Shown: one piece after another, positions 34,721 to 43,984 of the stretch | Position numbering within the stretch: position 1 is the first letter of the stretch | Layout of the letters: every line of letters starts with the position of its first letter | Origin: Burkholderiales bacterium PBB6 | Lineage (GTDB): Bacteria; Pseudomonadota; Gammaproteobacteria; Burkholderiales; Burkholderiaceae_C | Length of the DNA stretch: 64,000 bases | Assembly: GCA_002255925.1 (NCBI GenBank) | Contig: NKIH01000009.1 | Span: 30,634-94,633, forward strand | Reading direction: 5' to 3' | Program-made: the position numbers and the translations under genes | Notes under the pieces: generated by a model | Told to the model about the DNA's origin: nothing | The model's input: only the letters and a program-made list of their open reading frames with translations | The model's database searches: none

Positions 34721-35951
34721 GGGGAGAAGAAAGGAGTTTTTCAGGATGACCGTGCCGCTGCACCAGGGTCCAGGCAATCAGGCTGGTGACCACCGACGCT
34801 GCGCACAAGGCGCCGGCCAGCGGCAGCAGCGCGCCCGTCATGTGCCCGCCCAGCCACAAACCAACCAGGAAGGCGGTGAGCGCCAGCACGAAGCCCGACA
34901 GGGCCGAGGCCACGCCTGCTTGCCGCGGGAAGGCGCTGACGGCGCCGGCTTGCCCGCAGGGCTGGTGCACGCCGTGGCCGAAGGTGAACAGCCAGTGGCA
35001 AGCCAGCACGGCCAGTACCGGCGGGGTCGGGCCCAGTGCCAGCGCCAGCATGCCTGCGCCGCCGGCCAGGGTGAAGAAGGCGCCGCGCTTCACGGCGCCG
35101 GGCAGGCCGTGCAGGCGCAGCAGCCGCCGGCACCACAGGGTGCCGCACAGGTAGCTGAGCGACGCCGAGGCCATCGCCAGGCCGTAAGCCCAGGCCGGCA
35201 AACCGAAGTTGCCGATGTAGACGAAGGAGCTGCCGGCCAGCAGCACGAACAGGCCGGCATAGGTGCTGGAGATGAGCGCCGTCCAGGCCCGGAAGGCCGG
35301 GTGCCGCGCCACTTCGGAAAAGCTCTTCGCCAGCGCGCGGCCGTCGAGCGCCGATGGATTCAGCCGCGGGGCGGTTTCAGGCAGCCGCCACACCACGAAG
35401 GCGAGGGTGACCGCGCCCACCGCCGTGACAGCGCCAAGCGCTGCCCGCCAGCCGGCCCAGGCCGCCAGAAGCCCGCCGCTGAAGGGCGCCAGAATGGCGA
35501 TCACGCCCAGGCCAGAGAGCCCGCGCGCCATCACCTGCGCGCCTTCATGCGGCTCGAACAGGTCGCGCACCATGGCGCGGGCACACACTACCGAGGCGGC
35601 CAGGCCCGCGCCCTGCACCACGCGGGCAGCGATGAGCGTGTGGATGTCAGGCGCCAGCGCGGCGGCCAGGCTGGCGGCGCTGTACAGCGACAGGCCGCCC
35701 AGCAGCACCGGCCGGCGGCCAAAGCGATCAGACACCGGGCCCATCACCAGCTGCGCCAGGCCGAACGACAGCAGCAGCGCCGACATCGTCAGCTGCGCCA
35801 GCGACATCGGTGCTGCCAGATCACGTGCCAGCAAAGGCAGCGCTGGCAGGTAGAGGTCGGTGGTGACGGGCTGCAAACCCAGCAGCAAGGCCAGCGCCAG
35901 AGCCACCAGCCCCGGGCTCAGGCCACCGGGGCGTGCGGTGGATACAGGCAT
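34704..35951 (-). CDS. Bcr/CflA-type multidrug MFS transporter
   Basis: 415 residues, 12 transmembrane helices. Features: [22 protein letters not shown] in helix 1 (DLYLPA is typical of Bcr/CflA), [20 protein letters not shown] as motif A, and [22 protein letters not shown] (motif B-like). H+-antiport of drugs or sulfonamides/bicyclomycin is known for relatives; the substrate is unknown here. Starts 2 bp after the pseudouridine synthase gene and overlaps miaA, so it is part of one transcript. Confidence 0.92.
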   Translation of the reverse strand: MPVSTARPGGLSPGLVALALALLLGLQPVTTDLYLPALPLLARDLAAPMSLAQLTMSALLLSFGLAQLVMGPVSDRFGRRPVLLGGLSLYSAASLAAALAPDIHTLIAARVVQGAGLAASVVCARAMVRDLFEPHEGAQVMARGLSGLGVIAILAPFSGGLLAAWAGWRAALGAVTAVGAVTLAFVVWRLPETAPRLNPSALDGRALAKSFSEVARHPAFRAWTALISSTYAGLFVLLAGSSFVYIGNFGLPAWAYGLAMASASLSYLCGTLWCRRLLRLHGLPGAVKRGAFFTLAGGAGMLALALGPTPPVLAVLACHWLFTFGHGVHQPCGQAGAVSAFPRQAGVASALSGFVLALTAFLVGLWLGGHMTGALLPLAGALCAASVVTSLIAWTLVQRHGHPEKLLSSPHESVA

Positions 35952-35953
35952 GG

Positions 35954-37543
35954 TCAGAAGCGCTCGTCCTCGCGCAGGTAGCGCCACTCGCCCATCGGCA
36001 ACTTGCCGAGCACCACACTGCCGATGCGCACGCGCTTCAGGCCCACCACCTTCAGGCCGACCAGTTCGCACATGCGGCGGATCTGGCGCTTGCGGCCCTC
36101 ACGCAGCACGAAGCGCAGCTGGTCTTCATTGGCCCAGCTCACCTTGGCAGGCTTGAGCTTGTGACCATCGAGTTCCAGGCCGTGGTTCAGCAGGTTCAGG
36201 TCGGACTCGGGCAGGGTGCCTTCGCGCTGGTATTCCACCCGCACGAGGTATTCCTTCTCCACGTCGGAGTCTTCACCGATGAGGTGCTTGGCGATGCGGC
36301 CGTCCTGCGTCAACACGAGCAGGCCGGTGGAGTCGATGTCGAGGCGACCCGCCGGGGCCAGACCACGGGCATGGCCCGGGTGGAAGGGCTTGCGCGACGT
36401 GTCGTCTTGCCAGTGCTTGTCCTGCGTGACGAGCACGCTCGCGGGCTCATAGCCGTCTTCGGCCTGGCCCGACACATAACCGATCGGCTTGTTGATCAGG
36501 ATGGTGACGCGCTTGGCCTGCTGCTGGTGAGCAGCCGGGTCCACCTCGATCTTGTCGGAGGGTTGCACGCGCTGGCCCAGCACGGCCATCTGGCCGTTCA
36601 CCAGCACCCAGCCGGCGGCGATCCAGTCATCGGCTTCGCGGCGCGACGCCAGACCGCGCTCGCCCAGCACCTTCGAGAGGCGATGGCCGTCTTCGCTGGC
36701 CGGCGGGCGCACTTGCGGTGCTGCGGGGCCGGAGCGCGGTGCTTCATGGGCGCGGGTGTCGCGGCGTTGGTCTTGCCGGAACGGCCGCTCGTCGCGCTGG
36801 CCTTCGAAGCGAGGGCGGTGGTCACGCGGGCCGTCGAAACGGGGGCGATCACCCTGGGGGCGATCCTCACGCGGGCGGTCGAAGCGCGGGCGGTCGCCTT
36901 GGGGGCGGTCGCCGTACGGACGATCGAAACGCGGACGGTCATCGCGCGGGCCGTCAAAATGGGGGCGGTCAACTTGAGGGCGATCCTCACGCGGGCGGTC
37001 GAAGCGCGGGCGGTCGCCTTGGGGGCGGTCGCCATACGGACGATCGAAGCGCGGGCGGTCGTCACGCGGGCCGTCGAAACGGGGGCGGTCACCCTGGGGG
37101 CGATCCTCACGCGGTCGGTCGAAGCGCGGACGGTCGCCTTGGGGGCGGTCGCCGTACGGACGATCAAAACGCGGGCGGTCATCACGCGGGCCGTCGAAAC
37201 GGGGGCGGTCACCTTGAGGGCGGTCCTCACGCGGGCGGTCAAACCGTGGGCGGTCGCCCTGGGGCCGTTCGTCGCGCGGGCGATCAAAACGGGGACGGTC
37301 GTCGCGCGGGCCGCCGAAACGTGGGCGATCACCCTGGGGGCGGTCGTCACGGGGGCGGTCAAAACGCGGACGGTCACCCTGCGGGGCGCCAAATTCGCTG
37401 CGCGGGGCGTAGCTCACGGGCACGTTGAAACGGGCACCTTCTTCAGGCGCCTGGCGCTTGTCGTCGGCTTGAACCGGGGTGTTGGCATCGGTGCCAGCCA
37501 CGGGGCGGCGCGGGGTGCGCTTGATGTCGCGATCGGAACGCAT
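35954..37543 (-). CDS. RsuA/RluB-family pseudouridine synthase with long repeat-built N-terminus
   Basis: 529 residues from MRSDRDIKRTPRRPV (longer in-frame starts exist). Residues ~50-270 are a charged, disordered region built of 5-residue units (DRPRF, DRPRE/DRPQG, DRPYG, DGPRD) organised in 40-residue repeats. Then comes an S4 RNA-binding domain (GHRLSKVLGERGLASRREADDWIAAGWVLVNG) and the catalytic domain: INKPIGYVSG, APAGRLDIDSTGLLVLT with the catalytic Asp, EYLVRV and REGRKRQIRRMCELVGLKVVGLKRVRIG. It modifies rRNA uridine; RluB versus RluF identity is not decided. The core is ordinary, the N-terminus is the unusual part. Confidence 0.93.
   Translation of the reverse strand: MRSDRDIKRTPRRPVAGTDANTPVQADDKRQAPEEGARFNVPVSYAPRSEFGAPQGDRPRFDRPRDDRPQGDRPRFGGPRDDRPRFDRPRDERPQGDRPRFDRPREDRPQGDRPRFDGPRDDRPRFDRPYGDRPQGDRPRFDRPREDRPQGDRPRFDGPRDDRPRFDRPYGDRPQGDRPRFDRPREDRPQVDRPHFDGPRDDRPRFDRPYGDRPQGDRPRFDRPREDRPQGDRPRFDGPRDHRPRFEGQRDERPFRQDQRRDTRAHEAPRSGPAAPQVRPPASEDGHRLSKVLGERGLASRREADDWIAAGWVLVNGQMAVLGQRVQPSDKIEVDPAAHQQQAKRVTILINKPIGYVSGQAEDGYEPASVLVTQDKHWQDDTSRKPFHPGHARGLAPAGRLDIDSTGLLVLTQDGRIAKHLIGEDSDVEKEYLVRVEYQREGTLPESDLNLLNHGLELDGHKLKPAKVSWANEDQLRFVLREGRKRQIRRMCELVGLKVVGLKRVRIGSVVLGKLPMGEWRYLREDERF
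36800..37390 (-). repeat. 120-bp in-frame tandem repeats in pseudouridine synthase gene
   Basis: The 60-base rows at 36841, 36961, 37081 and 37201 align with each other, as do 36901, 37021 and 37141, giving a 120-bp unit with about three near-identical copies (36841-37200) and degenerate copies on both sides. The unit keeps the reading frame (40 codons) and is itself built of ~15-bp micro-repeats. Such repeats change copy number easily by slippage or recombination. Confidence 0.9.
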
Positions 37544-37704
37544 GGCGGCCCCTTCAGCAAACGGCCGCGGCGCGCATCGAGCGCGCCAGCAGGGCCAGGG
37601 GTGGGTGGGCCGGCGCACTCACGGCGGCGGGCATCAGGTCAACTTCTTGGAAACACATCCCCCGATTGTCGCCGTTCCGCGTCGGGCTTGCGCGTTTACC
37701 CGCG

Positions 37705-39672
37705 TCAGCGTCCGCGGAGGAATAGCGTATCGAGGTCTTTCATGCTGACTTGGCGCCAGGTCGGGCGGCCGTGATTGCACTGGTCGGCCCGATCGGTGGC
37801 CTCCATCTGGCGCAGCAAACCGTTCATTTCCTCCAGCGTCAGCCGGCGGTTGGCGCGCACCGCGCCGTGGCAGGCCATGGTGGCCAGCAGGTCGTCGCGG
37901 GCGCGCTCGATCAGTCGCCCGGCGTCGGCTTCGTCCAATTCGTTGAGTTCAGCCAGCACCGAGCGGGCCAGGGCCACCGGATCGGCGTCGGGCAGCGCGG
38001 CGGGGCGTGCCCGCACAGCCAGGCTGGTGGCGCTCAGTGGCGTCACATCCAGGCCCAGGGCCAGCAGGTCGTCGTGGCGCGCCTCGGCCAGCGCCACTTC
38101 GGTGTGGGTGGCGGCGAAGCTGGCCGGGATCAACAGCGGCTGCGACGCCAGCGGTGCTTCGCGGGCCAGCGTCTTCAGGCGCTCATAAACGATGCGCTCA
38201 TGGGCCGCATGCATGTCGACCACCACCAGGCCCTGGGCGTTTTCCGCCAGCACATACACACCGGCCAGTTGGCCCAGTGCCCGGCCCAAGGGCCAATCGT
38301 CGGTGGGCGCGGGGGCTTGCGCGTCGGTGGCGGCCAGCCAGGCGGCGGGCTGCTCGCGGACGGTGGGGCGCGCATCGCCATCAAGTGGCGTCAGGCGCGG
38401 CCCACCGGGCTCGGGGGCATACAAAGCCGACAGATCAGCCAGGCTCAGGCGCTGCTGGTGGGCCGTGGGCGGCAAGCCGGCGAAGCGGAACCCGCCCGGG
38501 CTGCTGCTGCCAGCATCGGCAGATTCAGTCAGCGGATTCTGGCGTGGTGCGGGCCAGGCGGGCGCGGCTTGCTCAGCCAGCGAGCCTGCAGCGGCCAGGG
38601 GCGTGGCAGCTGCGGTGGTCGCATCACCAGTGGGGCGGATCGGCTGCGCACCACCCGGCACGGCCAGCGTCTGCTCCACGGCGCGGCGCACGGCGCCGTA
38701 CACCTCACCGGATTCCCGGAATCGCACCTCGATCTTGGTCGGGTGCACGTTCACGTCAACCCGCGTCGGGTCGATGTCGATGAACATCACATAGGCGGGT
38801 TGGCGCTGGCCGTGCAGGACGTCTTCGTAGGCGGTGCGCAGGGCGTGCGCCACCAGCTTGTCCTTCACGAACCGGCCGTTCACGTAGGCGAACTGGTGGT
38901 CGCTGCGGGCACGTGCAGCTTCGGGCAAACCGATGCGGCCGAGCACGCGCATCGGCCCGGCCATGGTGTCCACCAGGCGGCTGTTGGCCACGAAGTCGGC
39001 GCCCAGCACGTCCGACATGCGGGTGTCGTGGCTGGCCTGGCGCCATTGCTGGATGAGCTTGCCGTCGTGCCAGACGGCGAAGCCGACATCCGGCCGCACC
39101 AGCGCGTGGCGCTTCACGGCTTCCACCGCATGGGCCAGCTCGGTGGCGTCTGACTTCAGAAACTTGCGGCGCGCCGGCGTGCTGAAAAACAGCTCGCGCA
39201 CCTCGATGCTGGTGCCCACCGACCGCGCGGCCGGCGACAACTCACCGCTGCGCGCATCGATGCGCTGGCCGTGCGCGGCATCGGCCGTGCGGCTGACGAT
39301 GCTCATGTCAGACACCGAGGCGATGGCGGCCAGCGCCTCGCCACGGAAGCCCATGGTCTGCACGCCTTCCAGCTCTTCCAGTGAGCGGATCTTGCTGGTG
39401 GCGTGCCGCTTGAGGGCCAGCGGCAGCTCTTCCACCGGAATGCCGCCGCCGTCGTCTTCAACCACGATGGCGCGCACGCCACCGGCCGTCAGGCGCACGG
39501 TGATCTGGCGCGCGCCGGCGTCCAGTGCGTTGTCGACCAACTCACGCACCACCGAGGCCGGCCGCTCAACCACCTCGCCGGCTGCAATCTGGCTGACCAG
39601 CTCATCCGGCAGTTCGCGGATGGCGCGGCGCGCGGGCAGGGAAGCGGTGTCGGGGCTGATCGGCGAATTCAT
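37705..39672 (-). CDS. mutL: DNA mismatch repair protein MutL
   Basis: 655 residues. N-terminal GHKL ATPase: IAAGEVVERPASVVRELVDNALDAGA, DDGGGIPVEELPLALKRHATSKI, GFRGEALAAIASVS, then ..VNVHPTKIEVRF. A Pro/Ala-rich linker (about 340-440) leads to the dimerisation domain, which contains VVDMHAAHERIVYERLK, matching the D-x-HA-x2-E-x4-E endonuclease motif, and CNHGRPT near the end. MutL with this motif nicks DNA itself in bacteria that lack MutH. Minus strand, divergent from a dedA gene, followed by the pseudouridine synthase 86-161 bp later. Confidence 0.97.
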   Translation of the reverse strand: MNSPISPDTASLPARRAIRELPDELVSQIAAGEVVERPASVVRELVDNALDAGARQITVRLTAGGVRAIVVEDDGGGIPVEELPLALKRHATSKIRSLEELEGVQTMGFRGEALAAIASVSDMSIVSRTADAAHGQRIDARSGELSPAARSVGTSIEVRELFFSTPARRKFLKSDATELAHAVEAVKRHALVRPDVGFAVWHDGKLIQQWRQASHDTRMSDVLGADFVANSRLVDTMAGPMRVLGRIGLPEAARARSDHQFAYVNGRFVKDKLVAHALRTAYEDVLHGQRQPAYVMFIDIDPTRVDVNVHPTKIEVRFRESGEVYGAVRRAVEQTLAVPGGAQPIRPTGDATTAAATPLAAAGSLAEQAAPAWPAPRQNPLTESADAGSSSPGGFRFAGLPPTAHQQRLSLADLSALYAPEPGGPRLTPLDGDARPTVREQPAAWLAATDAQAPAPTDDWPLGRALGQLAGVYVLAENAQGLVVVDMHAAHERIVYERLKTLAREAPLASQPLLIPASFAATHTEVALAEARHDDLLALGLDVTPLSATSLAVRARPAALPDADPVALARSVLAELNELDEADAGRLIERARDDLLATMACHGAVRANRRLTLEEMNGLLRQMEATDRADQCNHGRPTWRQVSMKDLDTLFLRGR

Positions 39673-39731
39673 CAGCCAGATTGTAGGGATGCGGCCGGTG
39701 CCGTCATGGGGCGCCGTGATAATGCCCGCCC

Positions 39732-40376
39732 ATGGACTACCTGCCCCTGCTTCTGGATTTTGTGCTGCATGTTGACAAGCACCTGGCGACCTTCGTGGCG
39801 ACCTACGGTGCCTGGGTGTATGCCTTGCTGTTCCTCATCATCTTTGTTGAAACCGGCGTGGTGGTGATGCCCTTCCTGCCCGGCGATTCGTTGTTGTTCG
39901 TGGTGGGCGCCATGTGCGGCACCGGGCTGATGGAGCTGCACATCGCGATGCCGCTGCTGCTGGTGGCGGCCGTGGCCGGCAACCAGAGCAACTACACCCT
40001 GGGCCGCTATTTCGGCCCCAAGGTGTTCCAGTGGGAGAACTCGCGCTTCTTCAACAAGCAGGCCTTCAACCAGGCGCATGCGTTTTACGAAAAGCACGGC
40101 GGCATCACCATCGTGATCGCGCGGTTCATGCCCTTCGTGCGCACCTTCGCGCCCTTCGTGGCCGGTGTGGCCGCGATGACCCGCAGCAAGTTCACGTTTT
40201 ATGACGTGACCGGCGGCGTGCTCTGGGTGTGCGGCCTGATCGGCGTGGGCTACGCCTTCGGCAACGTGTCCTGGGTGCAGCAGAACCTGGACAAGATCAT
40301 CTGGGCGATGATCATCGTGCCGGGCCTCCTCATCATCGCCGGCAGCCTGCGCGCGAAGTTCAAGGCGCGCGGCTGA
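39732..40376 (+). CDS. DedA family membrane protein
   Basis: 214 residues, four to five transmembrane segments. Family motifs: FVETGVVVMPFLPGDSLLFVVGAM, GNQSNYTLGRYFGPKVF and HGGITIVIARFMPFVRTFAPFVAGVAAM (the F/Y-x-R-[FW]-x-P-x-x-R core, with the Arg residues thought to matter for transport). DedA proteins act in lipid scrambling or undecaprenyl-phosphate/phospholipid recycling and proton-dependent resistance. Divergent from mutL across 59 bp. Confidence 0.94.
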   Translation: MDYLPLLLDFVLHVDKHLATFVATYGAWVYALLFLIIFVETGVVVMPFLPGDSLLFVVGAMCGTGLMELHIAMPLLLVAAVAGNQSNYTLGRYFGPKVFQWENSRFFNKQAFNQAHAFYEKHGGITIVIARFMPFVRTFAPFVAGVAAMTRSKFTFYDVTGGVLWVCGLIGVGYAFGNVSWVQQNLDKIIWAMIIVPGLLIIAGSLRAKFKARG

Positions 40377-40388
40377 TCGGCTCGCGCC

Positions 40389-41741
40389 TCAGCGCTGGCG
40401 CGGCGTGACGCGCTCGTCGAGCTCGGCTGCCCGGTAGTCGGGCAGGAACTTGCAGGTGCCGCCGAACTTGGCCTGGCTGGCCGGGCAGCGGCCCGCAATG
40501 CTCTGGGGTGTGGGCTTCTCGCCGCGCTCGATCCAGTTCAGCAGGGCGTCCATGGCGGCGGGGTATTCGGCGTCGCTCAGGTAGCTGTGGTCGGCGTAGT
40601 CGGCATAGTTCTGCACCAGCCAATGGCTGCGCCCCTGGCGGGCCACCTGGGCGCGGAAGACGCTGTCGAGCTCCACAAAGGCGATCGGATCGTTCACGCC
40701 GCGCACACTCACCACGGGCATGCTGATGCGGCCTTGCGGATCGGTGTCGGCAGCCAGCTTGGCGACGGCCTGGGCATCAGGCGCGTAGCGGGCCACGCGC
40801 TGGTTCAGTCCGGCCTGGTCGGTGGCTGCGGTGTAGACCGCGCCCATGTTGCCAAACGGATTGCGGCCGCTGGTGCGCTTCAAAGCGATGTCCTGGAAGT
40901 GCCAGGTGGCCCAGTTCATGTGGCCGATCAATGAGCGCTCAGGCAGCTTGGCCTGGCGCAGCAGGGTGTCCAGCGCGGCGGCTTGTTTCGGGCTGCGCTC
41001 GGCCGCCGGCAACTGCACGCCGGTGCAGGCATTCACCCGACGGGCCAACTCGGCGCGGGTCAGGCTGCTGCCCTCGGGCAAGCCCATCCACAAGGGGTAC
41101 TGCGGCTCGTCGGCGCGCGGGTGATCACCACACACGGCCTGGTAGACCACGCGCAGGTCGAGGCGGAAGTCGTAGGAGCGCGTGCCGCCGCCCAGCACAC
41201 CGCTGGTCAGGAACACGCCGTCATACGACGCGGGGAACATCTCGGCACCGATGGCCGCCACACTGGCGCCCCAGCTTTGCCCATGCAGCACGGTGCGCCG
41301 CGGTGTTGCAACGTGGCGGCTGAACAGCGTGCGCAAGCGCTCGGTGTCTTCAGCGGCCGCGCGCACTTCCACGCCGCCTTGCCGGTAGGTGGAGCCCGCC
41401 CAGGCATGGCCCGCCTTCACCATGATGGACCAGCGCTGCAGGTCTTCGGCGCTGCGCTCAGGCTTCGGGTTGCCCAGCTCCGGGCCGCCGTGGGCGTGCA
41501 TCACCAGCACGCCGGTCCAGGGTGTGGGCACGGCAATCCACCAGTACGCGCCGGCGTCATCTCGGCCGGAGAGGCACCGGGTGGTTTCTGGCAGGCCGGT
41601 TGGGCAGACGGCATGTTGTGGATGCGTAGCGTCGAGGGCCTGCTTGATGACCGGTGGGCTTTTGGTTGAATCACGCGGCGCAGCGCAGCCTCCCAGCACG
41701 GCCAGCCCTACCAGCCCCGCAGCGAACAGCGCGGGTCGCAT
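40389..41741 (-). CDS. Lipoprotein alpha/beta-hydrolase
   Basis: 450 residues from MRPALFAAGLVGLAVLGGCAA, a compact lipoprotein signal peptide with lipobox LGGC; in-frame ATGs at 41765 and 41813 would add a non-signal extension. Alpha/beta-hydrolase features: GVLVMHAHGGPELGN (oxyanion strand), nucleophile elbow LHGQSWGAS, a late VRGVNDPIAF and a C-terminal DHSYLSD that could supply the His. Extracytoplasmic lipase, esterase or peptidase; the substrate is unknown. Convergent with the DedA gene, 12 bp away. Confidence 0.8.
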   Translation of the reverse strand: MRPALFAAGLVGLAVLGGCAAPRDSTKSPPVIKQALDATHPQHAVCPTGLPETTRCLSGRDDAGAYWWIAVPTPWTGVLVMHAHGGPELGNPKPERSAEDLQRWSIMVKAGHAWAGSTYRQGGVEVRAAAEDTERLRTLFSRHVATPRRTVLHGQSWGASVAAIGAEMFPASYDGVFLTSGVLGGGTRSYDFRLDLRVVYQAVCGDHPRADEPQYPLWMGLPEGSSLTRAELARRVNACTGVQLPAAERSPKQAAALDTLLRQAKLPERSLIGHMNWATWHFQDIALKRTSGRNPFGNMGAVYTAATDQAGLNQRVARYAPDAQAVAKLAADTDPQGRISMPVVSVRGVNDPIAFVELDSVFRAQVARQGRSHWLVQNYADYADHSYLSDAEYPAAMDALLNWIERGEKPTPQSIAGRCPASQAKFGGTCKFLPDYRAAELDERVTPRQR

Positions 41742-41965
41742 CGAACGGCTTTGCACCGGGGTCATTGAGGTGGCCAACAAGGGGCGCTGGCGGAAGGCGG
41801 TGGTGGTGCTCATGCACCGATGTTGCCGTGCCAACTGCCGCTTGCGGGTGCGTGGATACGCGTAGCGTGTGTGGGCCGGCTTGGCCCCGGCGCTGCATGG
41901 GTGCATGGGGCTGTCGGACAATGGCGGCATGAACTCGCTGTCGCGCCCCGGGCGCACCCTTGACC

Positions 41966-43942
41966 ATGTCTGCTGAGGCTGCGCCATCGGGGCCGTTCGC
42001 GCTGCTCGACGACCGCCGTGCCGGCATGAGCCGCCTCTACACGGCTTTTGTGCTTGAGCACCGCTGTGACGACCCCGCGCAGCTGGCGGCGGTGTGGTCT
42101 GCGGTTGAAGCGGACCAGCGACGCGGCCTGCATGCGGTGCTGCTGGCTGACTACGAATGGGGCGCGCGCCTGCAGGGGGCGGGTGCTCAGGCCTGGCCGG
42201 GCGAACGCGCTGGCGGATCGAAGCAAGACCGTGCCATCGACTGCGCACGCGACGACGACAACAACAACGCCGGCGCCCTGCGCGTGCTGATGTTCGAGCG
42301 GCTGCAGCACCTCGATGCCGCAGCCACCGATGCCTGGCTGCAGCAGCACGATGGCGGCCACGCGCAGCCCGGCCCGGCCGGCGTGATGGGCTGGCGGCCC
42401 GAGATCGACGAAGCCGGCTACACGGCCATGATCGACGCGGTGCAGGCGGCCATCCGGGCGGGTGAAACCTACCAGGTCAACGCCACGTTCCGCGTGGCTG
42501 GCTTGGCGCACGGCACGCCCTTGGCTCTGTTCCGCCGTCTGCGGGCTCGTCAGTCGGTGGCGTTTTCAGCCTGCGTGGCCTTGCCCGGGCCGGGCGCCGC
42601 GCGCCATGTGCTGTCCATGTCGCCCGAGCTGTTCTTGCAGCATGAGGCAGGCGTGCTCACGGCGCGCCCGATGAAGGGCACTGCACCGCGGGCAGGCACG
42701 CCGGAGCAAGACGCAGAAGCGGCCAGCCGCCTGCAGCGCGACGTGAAAAACCGCGCCGAGAACCTGATGATCGTGGACCTGCTGCGCAACGACCTCGGCC
42801 GCATTGCTGACATCGGCAGCGTCAAGGTGCCCGCCTTGTTCGCGATCGAGGCCTACAGCACCGTGTTCCAGATGACGTCCACCGTGCAGGCCCGTCTGAA
42901 GCCGGGTTTGGGCATGCCGCAGATCCTGAAAGCCACCTTTCCGTGTGGCTCGATCACTGGCGCACCCAAGCACCACACGATGGACCTGATCCGAGGCTAC
43001 GAGCACTCGCCCCGGGGCTTGTACTGCGGCGCCATCGGCTGGGTGGATGCACCAGGCCCTGATGCCCCGGCTGGCGCACCCGGCGCGTTCTGCCTGAACG
43101 TGGCCATTCGCACCCTGGTGCTGGAGTCTCCCCGTGGCTCTGACGGCCTGCGGCCCGTGAAGATGGGCCTGGGCGCCGGCATCGTGCTCGACAGCGTGGC
43201 CGCCGACGAGTGGCAGGAGTGTTTGCTCAAGGGCCGCTTCGCCACCGATGTGGACCCGGGCTTCACGCTGTTTGAAACCATGAAGCTGGAGCGCCAGCCC
43301 GATGGGGCGGTGCTTGCACTGCGGCTGGACGCCCACCTGGCCCGTCTCGCTCGCAGCGCGGCGGCGTTGGGTTTTGCCTTTGATGCCGGTGCGGCGGTAG
43401 CGGCCTTGCGCGGCGAGTCGGACGCAGCGCAAGCTGAGGCGCTAGACGCGTGGCGGCTGCGCCTTGATCTCTCTTTTGACGGCACGTTGCGCACCAAGCG
43501 GGCACCCCTGTTGACCTTGGCCGCAGAGTTGCTGGACACCCAGCAGCGCGTGGGCCTGTGCCTGGCCAGCCAGCGCTTGCCCGCGCAAGACGCGCTGCGC
43601 GCCCACAAGACCAGCCACCGGCAGCTCTATGACCAGGCGATTGCGGCGGCCGAAGCCGCCGGTGCGTTTGACGCCTTGTTCCTGACCGAGGATGGCCGGG
43701 TGGCTGAAGGTGCGCGCTCCAGCGTGCTGGTGCGCCAGGGCGACGTGTGGTGGACGCCACCCGTGGCCGACAGCGCCCTGCCCGGCGTGATGCGTGCAGC
43801 CTTGCTGGCATCGGGCCTCGATGGGCTGCCGGTGCGCGAGCGCAGCTTGCGCTGGCCCGATCTGGCGGCGGCTGACGAACTGGCCGTGTGCAACGCCTTG
43901 CGAGGCGTTCTGCGCGCCCGCTGGGTGGGCCCCACGCCCTGA
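41966..43942 (+). CDS. pabB: Fused aminodeoxychorismate synthase component I / 4-amino-4-deoxychorismate lyase
   Basis: 658 residues; two enzymes of p-aminobenzoate synthesis in one chain. The PabB part (about 1-425) has the chorismate-binding fold: AIRAGETYQVNATFR, the catalytic PMKGT lysine motif, NRAENLMIVDLLRNDLGRI and FPCGSITGAPKHHTMDLI. The PabC part (about 430-658) is a fold-type IV PLP enzyme: FTLFETMKLE, the PLP-lysine region ALRAHKTSHRQLYD, and ALFLTEDGRVAEGARSSVLV. Together they take chorismate and ammonia (from a PabA partner not seen here) to PABA for folate, linking it to folA and thyA elsewhere in the window. Confidence 0.95.
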   Translation: MSAEAAPSGPFALLDDRRAGMSRLYTAFVLEHRCDDPAQLAAVWSAVEADQRRGLHAVLLADYEWGARLQGAGAQAWPGERAGGSKQDRAIDCARDDDNNNAGALRVLMFERLQHLDAAATDAWLQQHDGGHAQPGPAGVMGWRPEIDEAGYTAMIDAVQAAIRAGETYQVNATFRVAGLAHGTPLALFRRLRARQSVAFSACVALPGPGAARHVLSMSPELFLQHEAGVLTARPMKGTAPRAGTPEQDAEAASRLQRDVKNRAENLMIVDLLRNDLGRIADIGSVKVPALFAIEAYSTVFQMTSTVQARLKPGLGMPQILKATFPCGSITGAPKHHTMDLIRGYEHSPRGLYCGAIGWVDAPGPDAPAGAPGAFCLNVAIRTLVLESPRGSDGLRPVKMGLGAGIVLDSVAADEWQECLLKGRFATDVDPGFTLFETMKLERQPDGAVLALRLDAHLARLARSAAALGFAFDAGAAVAALRGESDAAQAEALDAWRLRLDLSFDGTLRTKRAPLLTLAAELLDTQQRVGLCLASQRLPAQDALRAHKTSHRQLYDQAIAAAEAAGAFDALFLTEDGRVAEGARSSVLVRQGDVWWTPPVADSALPGVMRAALLASGLDGLPVRERSLRWPDLAAADELAVCNALRGVLRARWVGPTP

Positions 43943-43984
43943 TCTGAAGCCGGGCTCAGCCGCAGCGGCACGGCGCCAAAGTGC

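Noticed and set aside
36800..37390. CRISPR-like array
   Set aside because: Units are contiguous without unique spacers, in frame with a clear protein, and built of coding micro-repeats.
35933..37774. 613-codon open frame on the plus strand
   Set aside because: It is the antisense of the repeat-rich pseudouridine synthase; the GC-biased 120-bp repeats keep several frames open. The product is a monotonous Arg/Ala/Val repeat without any domain.
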